Assembly (NCBI GenBank): GCA_938023705.1
Contig: CALJDJ010000013.1
Coordinates: forward strand, 1 to 10,452
DNA from: an uncultured Collinsella sp.
Lineage (GTDB): Bacteria; Actinomycetota; Coriobacteriia; Coriobacteriales; Coriobacteriaceae
DNA length: 10,452 nucleotides
Reading direction: 5' to 3'
The notes below the pieces were generated by a model. It worked only from the letters and a program-made list of their open reading frames with translations. It had not been told where the DNA came from and did no database searches. The translations under genes were made by a program, and so were the position numbers. Below are positions 6,645-10,452 of the stretch, piece by piece (the first letter of the stretch is position 1; each line of letters begins with the position of its first letter).

Positions 6645-8210
6645 ATGAAACAAATTGCCTGGATAATATCTCCGCCGGCAAAGGGTTCTGGCGGCTTTCG
6701 AACCATCTGCAGCAAGGCTTCCTTTCTAGATTCTCGTGGATATGAGAACTACTTTTACATTATGCCGGGCTGTGAAGCATACAAAAGTGCTCATAGAGTT
6801 CAGGCCGAAATAAAGGATTGGTTTGATTATTCGCCTAAAGAAGTTCTTGTGGCACCGAGTGTGCCCGAGGATTTTTTTGCAGTAATCGCCACCGCTTGGA
6901 ATACGGCGCACTTTGCATCTATGCAGAAGTGCGCCCATAAGTTCTACTTCATTCAGGATTTTGAACCTTGGTTCTATCCGATGGGGGAGATGTATCTAAA
7001 TGCCGAAGCAAGTTATCGTTATGAACTAAACCCCATAACGATAGGCAGATGGCTTTCTAAAAAAGTTGAACCCTATTATTCGCATGAAGTCCCATATTGT
7101 GATTTTGGCGTTAGCGATATATATACTGCGCAGGAACAAAATCTAAGCAGAGAGTATGCCGTCTGTGCTATCTATCAATCCAATAAGGATCGACGTTTGT
7201 CTGGCATGTTGCTTGATGCAATTAAATTGCTTCTCAAGCTCGACGATGCAGTTGTCGTTTATTTATACGGCGAAGACGCAATGCCTCCCATTCATGATCC
7301 ACGCGTACGCGGCCTCGGCATCTTGACTGCTGATGAATGCGCCTCGCTTTATGCCAAGTGTGTTGCCGGCGTATCGTTGAGCGTGACTAATCCCTCTCGC
7401 CTGCCTTTCGAAATGCTTGCATCGAAGCTCTCGGTAATTGAAATAAACCGTGAGAATAACCTACTCGACTTTCCGGAGGGCACCATCCACCTCGCTGAGC
7501 CCTCTGCTTGTGGCATTGCTTCTTCTATTCTTGAGGCTCTTTCAGGCTCAAAATGCGATTCGCCTAATAGATTTAGCTGTACGTCGATTAAGCGTGAAAA
7601 TGAAATGTTCTTCGAGGCCTTTACGCGTTATCTGAATGAAGAGCCATCCTTGGCTAGCGGGAAGTCCGCCTTCGGGAATGTGCCAAAAACTGAAGAACAA
7701 AGTAAGGTCTTCTTGCTCAGCGATCGTCTTGCTGATGCTCGATTGCTATCGTCTGCCATGTCTCAAACGCTTATCCAAGCTTCTTCTGTTGATTTGACTG
7801 TGCGTTTTGAGTCGTCTTTGATGCCTGCGGATGTTCGCGCAGTTGTTTGGCGCGCCCTTGATCAGTCTGATATTCGCTGGATTAGTCTTGAATCTAGGGA
7901 CGGCCATTTTGCGGGGCATGTTCCGCTGTTTTTAAATGATGATGAAGAGGCCTATCTTCGCATTCATATATACTCTTTTGCGGAAGACGGCAAGAATCCG
8001 CTTTGTGTCGCCGAGCTAAGCCAACTTGTCTGTCTTTCGCCTTCTCGCAACGCTCATCCCGTTGTTCGTTCGGTTGAAAGTGGCGCATGCAGCGTGTCTG
8101 CCGTTTTTAACCTATCTGATGATTATTGTGAACCGTGTCAGCCTTCTGCTTCGACGGGTGTCGAAGGCGGTCACGTTGCTCTACTCAAACGTTTATTTCG
8201 GAGAAGCTAA
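6645..8210 (+). CDS. Family 4 glycosyltransferase, WsaF rhamnosyltransferase-like, with C-terminal extension
   Basis: A 521-residue soluble GT-B enzyme. The block YFIQDFEPWFYPMGEMYLNAE (from residue 101) is the characteristic N-terminal-domain motif of the WsaF family, named for the beta-1,2-rhamnosyltransferase of the Geobacillus S-layer glycan locus. The C-terminal Rossmann domain shows YLYGEDA and then NPSRLPFEMLASKLSVIEIN (249-268), the donor-binding region with the conserved glutamate E256. Rhamnose from dTDP-rhamnose is therefore the likely donor, which fits rfbA downstream; the linkage is unknown. Family members usually end near residue 340-360. Here a further 165 residues (355-521) follow, beta-rich, with no family I recognise and a basic end (LLKRLFRRS) that could touch the membrane. 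It starts nine bases after the preceding stop, with no strong ribosome site, and its TAA shares one base with the next ATG. Confidence 0.82.
   Translation: MKQIAWIISPPAKGSGGFRTICSKASFLDSRGYENYFYIMPGCEAYKSAHRVQAEIKDWFDYSPKEVLVAPSVPEDFFAVIATAWNTAHFASMQKCAHKFYFIQDFEPWFYPMGEMYLNAEASYRYELNPITIGRWLSKKVEPYYSHEVPYCDFGVSDIYTAQEQNLSREYAVCAIYQSNKDRRLSGMLLDAIKLLLKLDDAVVVYLYGEDAMPPIHDPRVRGLGILTADECASLYAKCVAGVSLSVTNPSRLPFEMLASKLSVIEINRENNLLDFPEGTIHLAEPSACGIASSILEALSGSKCDSPNRFSCTSIKRENEMFFEAFTRYLNEEPSLASGKSAFGNVPKTEEQSKVFLLSDRLADARLLSSAMSQTLIQASSVDLTVRFESSLMPADVRAVVWRALDQSDIRWISLESRDGHFAGHVPLFLNDDEEAYLRIHIYSFAEDGKNPLCVAELSQLVCLSPSRNAHPVVRSVESGACSVSAVFNLSDDYCEPCQPSASTGVEGGHVALLKRLFRRS
8199..8205 (+). promoter_or_regulatory. 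Ribosome binding site fixing the start of the pyruvyl transferase gene
   Basis: CGGAGAAG ends five bases before the ATG at 8210. It is the strongest Shine-Dalgarno match in the operon, and it lies inside the last codons of the preceding gene. It decides for the ATG at 8210 over an in-frame start 75 bases upstream, which would give an arginine- and cysteine-rich extension unlike the family. Confidence 0.7.
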
Positions 8211-9241
8211 TGGCGCGCTTTAACCAATGGACCCAGCTACTTAAAGCCTCTGCGACATCGCACAGGCACGATGAAAAATCCGATGGTGTTACGCAAGAAC
8301 GCTATCTCCTTTTGGATACGGCTATGGGAAGCGAGAACTCTGGTGACCATGTGATCATGGATGCCTGTGGCTGTATCGCGGATCAAATCTTTGGCGGTGC
8401 GTTGCCCCATGTGGCAACGCACTATTATTCCAAAGAGCTTGAAATGTATCCTGAATACGTAAAGCTGTTGTGTGGCACCAATATTCTGTATACGCATATG
8501 GCTGATCAGCAGCAATGGGCGCTTGCCAAGCGGTTGGGCAATAATAGAAATGTTGTTTTGTTCGGCGTGGGCATGTCTGATATTGGGGTGGACGATGCTA
8601 TCGACGCCTATACAAAGAAGTTCTATAAAACCTTGCTATCCGATGAATATCTTCATAGTGTTCGAGATGAAATGACTAAGAAGAGGCTTAACTCTATTGG
8701 AATAGAGAATGTTCTTAATACCGCATGTCCGACCATGTGGTCGTTAACCCCATCTAAGCAACTCGAGATTTCCTCTAAGCGTTCTAAAAACGTTGTTACG
8801 TCAATTACCGATTATTGTTTCGATGCGGAACGTGACCGTAAGATGTTGGAATTGCTGTCCTTGGAATACGAAAAGGTAACGATCTGGATTCAAGGAAGCC
8901 ATGATGTTGATTGGTGTCTTGATCAAATAGTCGATCTGACGCAATTTAATGTTATTGGCCCCAATATCGAAGACCTTAATCGTGTAATTGAAACCGAGGA
9001 GTTTGATTATGTGGGGACGCGTCTCCATGCGGGCATCCGCTGCTTAAATGGAGGACATCGCTCTCTAATTATTGCAATTGATAATCGAGCCCGCCAGATC
9101 GGTGAAGATACGGGACTTCCCGTTCTTGAACGCGAGGACGGCTATCTCCATAAATTAGCTGATTGGGTAAACCATCCCGTTAAAACTGAGATTAATCTTC
9201 CCTGGACGAGCATCGATAAATGGAAGAAACAGTTTAATTAG
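8210..9241 (+). CDS. Polysaccharide pyruvyl transferase family protein
   Basis: A 343-residue protein of the PF04230 family, whose characterised members transfer a pyruvyl group from phosphoenolpyruvate to a sugar of an exopolysaccharide or wall polymer, making an acidic ketal. Family signatures are GSENSGDHVIMDA at residues 40-52 (the N-terminal glycine/asparagine loop), VVLFGVGMSD in the first domain, VTIWIQGSHD in the second domain, and the hallmark VGTRLHAGIRCL at 268-279. The arginine and histidine of that hallmark (R271 and H273) are the conserved active-site pair. No membrane segment or signal peptide is seen, so it acts in the cytoplasm on lipid-linked intermediates. It is the last gene of the forward series and overlaps the preceding gene by one base. 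Some family members have other activities, so pyruvylation is likely rather than certain. Confidence 0.85.
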   Translation: MARFNQWTQLLKASATSHRHDEKSDGVTQERYLLLDTAMGSENSGDHVIMDACGCIADQIFGGALPHVATHYYSKELEMYPEYVKLLCGTNILYTHMADQQQWALAKRLGNNRNVVLFGVGMSDIGVDDAIDAYTKKFYKTLLSDEYLHSVRDEMTKKRLNSIGIENVLNTACPTMWSLTPSKQLEISSKRSKNVVTSITDYCFDAERDRKMLELLSLEYEKVTIWIQGSHDVDWCLDQIVDLTQFNVIGPNIEDLNRVIETEEFDYVGTRLHAGIRCLNGGHRSLIIAIDNRARQIGEDTGLPVLEREDGYLHKLADWVNHPVKTEINLPWTSIDKWKKQFN

Positions 9242-9254
9242 CTGTATTCCTTGG

Positions 9255-10295
9255 CTATTGCTTTCCCTGTTTCTTATCGTGTGATGCCTTTGGCGTTTCC
9301 CCGATTATCCAACCCATACTTGTGGCTCGAATTAGATTCGTCAACATATAGGCGACTGATCCAAATCCAATCAGGTTAATTGCTGCCATCGCCATTGGGG
9401 CTATGTTGGGCCAGTAGGTAAAAGAAATGTAAACCAGTGGAGAATGAAAAAGATATATTCCCATACTGTTTTTGCTAATCTTTTCGGTTAGTAGGTTTGC
9501 CTTTTGGGGGATGACGCAATAAATTGATGCAACCGCCATGCAAGTAAGGGCGGTGGAAGCAATGGGGGGCACCACTTGTTTTAGTAAGTTTACAAGGAAT
9601 ACTAGTATTAGGACTATTGATAGGCTTTTACGCTTTTTACAACTCTCGAACCATTTGTTTGCTTCCAAGTAGTGGATTGTTAGGCCAAGCGCAAACCATA
9701 TCGCATTTGCTTCTGCCAAATTGATATACCTGTTCGATGACGGTATTCCAAAATGGTAAAGATAAATTGAAGCGCCGAAAACTATCGGAACCTTAAAACA
9801 TGCTAGAGGGCTCTTGTCGAGTATTTGAAAGATGCACGACGTGGCTGCTGTAATGAAAAAAAGGGTCGGGAGAAACCAAAGGTGACCGTTGTCTTCGCCC
9901 AACAGAATTGATTTAAAGATGATGTGCGGTATAGATAGGCCATTGTAGTAGGGATACTTAACGAGCATCCTGATGGGGAAGAGCCAACATATTCCAATCA
10001 AGATATAGGGGATAATTAAACGTTGAGCTTTTTTAATGATCTGACTTATAAAATCGCTTGATCGATTCCAGCTCCATAAAAAACAAAAGCCAGATAACGA
10101 AAAGAACAAGGGCATCTGGATTCCGTTTATTAAGAATTTGAGATTATCCAACAGAATTGATTTTTGTACAGTTGGATAATATCCCCACGCACTTGAATAC
10201 AGAATAATGCTGTGGCCTAGGACTACAAGGAATATTGCAAGGGCCCTCACGTTCGTTATGTCGTCTCTACGGGTTGTGTCCTTGCGGTTGTTCAT
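9255..10295 (-). CDS. Membrane acyltransferase (acyltransferase-3 family), probable glycan O-acetyltransferase
   Basis: A 346-residue integral membrane protein with about ten helices. It opens with the family pattern NVRALAIFLVVLGHS, where R17 and H28 are the conserved pair of PF01757, followed by FSLSGFCFLWSW and then DNGHLWFLP, which is also typical. Such enzymes move an acetyl or similar group from cytoplasmic acyl donors to extracytoplasmic sugars, so this one probably O-acetylates the glycan made by the locus. It lies on the opposite strand and converges on the pyruvyl transferase gene with only 13 bases between the stops. Its codons look more AT-rich than those of the forward genes, which suggests separate acquisition. 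The ATG at 10295 is preferred over an adjacent TTG one codon upstream; the GAAAGAAG tract just before it can serve as a ribosome site. Confidence 0.88.
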   Translation of the reverse strand: MNNRKDTTRRDDITNVRALAIFLVVLGHSIILYSSAWGYYPTVQKSILLDNLKFLINGIQMPLFFSLSGFCFLWSWNRSSDFISQIIKKAQRLIIPYILIGICWLFPIRMLVKYPYYNGLSIPHIIFKSILLGEDNGHLWFLPTLFFITAATSCIFQILDKSPLACFKVPIVFGASIYLYHFGIPSSNRYINLAEANAIWFALGLTIHYLEANKWFESCKKRKSLSIVLILVFLVNLLKQVVPPIASTALTCMAVASIYCVIPQKANLLTEKISKNSMGIYLFHSPLVYISFTYWPNIAPMAMAAINLIGFGSVAYMLTNLIRATSMGWIIGETPKASHDKKQGKQ

Positions 10296-10386
10296 CAATT
10301 GCTTCTTTCGTTAATATTGAGAAGGATTAACTTAATAGAATATCAAACTCTTACTAACCGCTCGATTTATAACTATTTTCGATTGT

Positions 10387-10392
10387 AGAGGA
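10387..10392 (+). promoter_or_regulatory. Ribosome binding site of rfbA
   Basis: AGAGGA lies eight bases before the ATG at 10401, a standard Shine-Dalgarno arrangement. The 105 bases between this gene and the divergent acyltransferase gene are very AT-rich and must hold both promoters. A TATAAC at 10368-10373 is a possible -10 box for rfbA, but no good -35 box lies at the right distance. Confidence 0.65.
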
Positions 10393-10400
10393 CGGAATAT

Positions 10401-10452
10401 ATGAAAGGCATCATCCTCGCCGGCGGGTCCGGCACGCGCCTGTACCCGCTCA
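10401..10452 (+). CDS. rfbA: Glucose-1-phosphate thymidylyltransferase, N-terminal fragment
   Basis: The 17 visible residues, MKGIILAGGSGTRLYPL, are the nucleotide-binding start of RfbA/RmlA. This enzyme makes dTDP-glucose from dTTP and glucose-1-phosphate, the first step to dTDP-rhamnose. The GGSGTRLYP loop binds the triphosphate; the exact wording is typical of RfbA rather than of GalU or GlmU. The gene runs off the window. Its codons are strongly GC-rich (ATC, CTC, GCC, GGC, CGC, CTG), unlike the preceding 9 kb. This suggests it is a conserved host gene beside a variable region. Confidence 0.9.
   Translation, partial: MKGIILAGGSGTRLYPL

Noticed and set aside
8135..8209. Upstream in-frame start for the pyruvyl transferase gene
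   Set aside because: The added residues are arginine- and cysteine-rich, overlap the preceding gene and do not look like the family, while the ATG at 8210 has a strong ribosome site.
9242..9254. Bidirectional terminator between the convergent genes
   Set aside because: The 13-base gap contains no stem-loop that I can find.
1..10452. CRISPR array, tRNA or rRNA genes
   Set aside because: No regularly spaced repeats and no tRNA- or rRNA-like segments were seen on either strand.

Overview
The window is a stretch of a surface-polysaccharide (capsule, O-antigen-like or cell-wall glycan) biosynthesis locus, interrupted near its left end by the decayed remnant of a small GC-rich mobile element. The glycan genes are AT-leaning. 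The last gene entering the window is an rfbA-type dTDP-glucose synthase start with strongly GC-rich codons. GTG starts are frequent and genes overlap by one to four bases. A high-GC host whose glycan locus was acquired or is fast evolving would explain this. A gut actinobacterium of the Coriobacteriia (Collinsella/Olsenella-like) is my best guess, from style only and without any marker gene.

Layout. 3-200: C-terminal end of a protein running in from the left, probably a glycosyltransferase. 201-959: no intact gene. A 615-base GC-rich insert (323-937) is flanked by perfect 13-base direct repeats, has imperfect terminal inverted repeats, carries a perfect 38-base palindrome, and contains a reverse-strand reading frame that appears broken twice at simple repeats. 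960-988: a good sigma70-like promoter just outside the insert, reading into the next operon.

1016-9241: a forward operon-like series. It runs: a soluble DPM1/GtrB-like family 2 glycosyltransferase; a DUF2304 small membrane protein overlapping it by four bases; a short remnant reading frame with an internal stop; a DUF2142 polytopic membrane protein; a two-catalytic-domain family 2 glycosyltransferase; a WsaF-like family 4 glycosyltransferase with a long tail; and a polysaccharide pyruvyl transferase family protein. 9255-10295, on the reverse strand and convergent: a membrane acyltransferase-3 family O-acyltransferase. 10401-end: start of rfbA.

How they may work together (inference). The first glycosyltransferase plus DUF2304 would make a polyprenyl-phosphate sugar at the membrane, and the DUF2142 protein could be the extracytoplasmic transferase using it. 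The two large glycosyltransferases would build a probably rhamnose-containing repeat from dTDP-rhamnose, which fits rfbA next door. The pyruvyl transferase and acyltransferase would decorate the chain.
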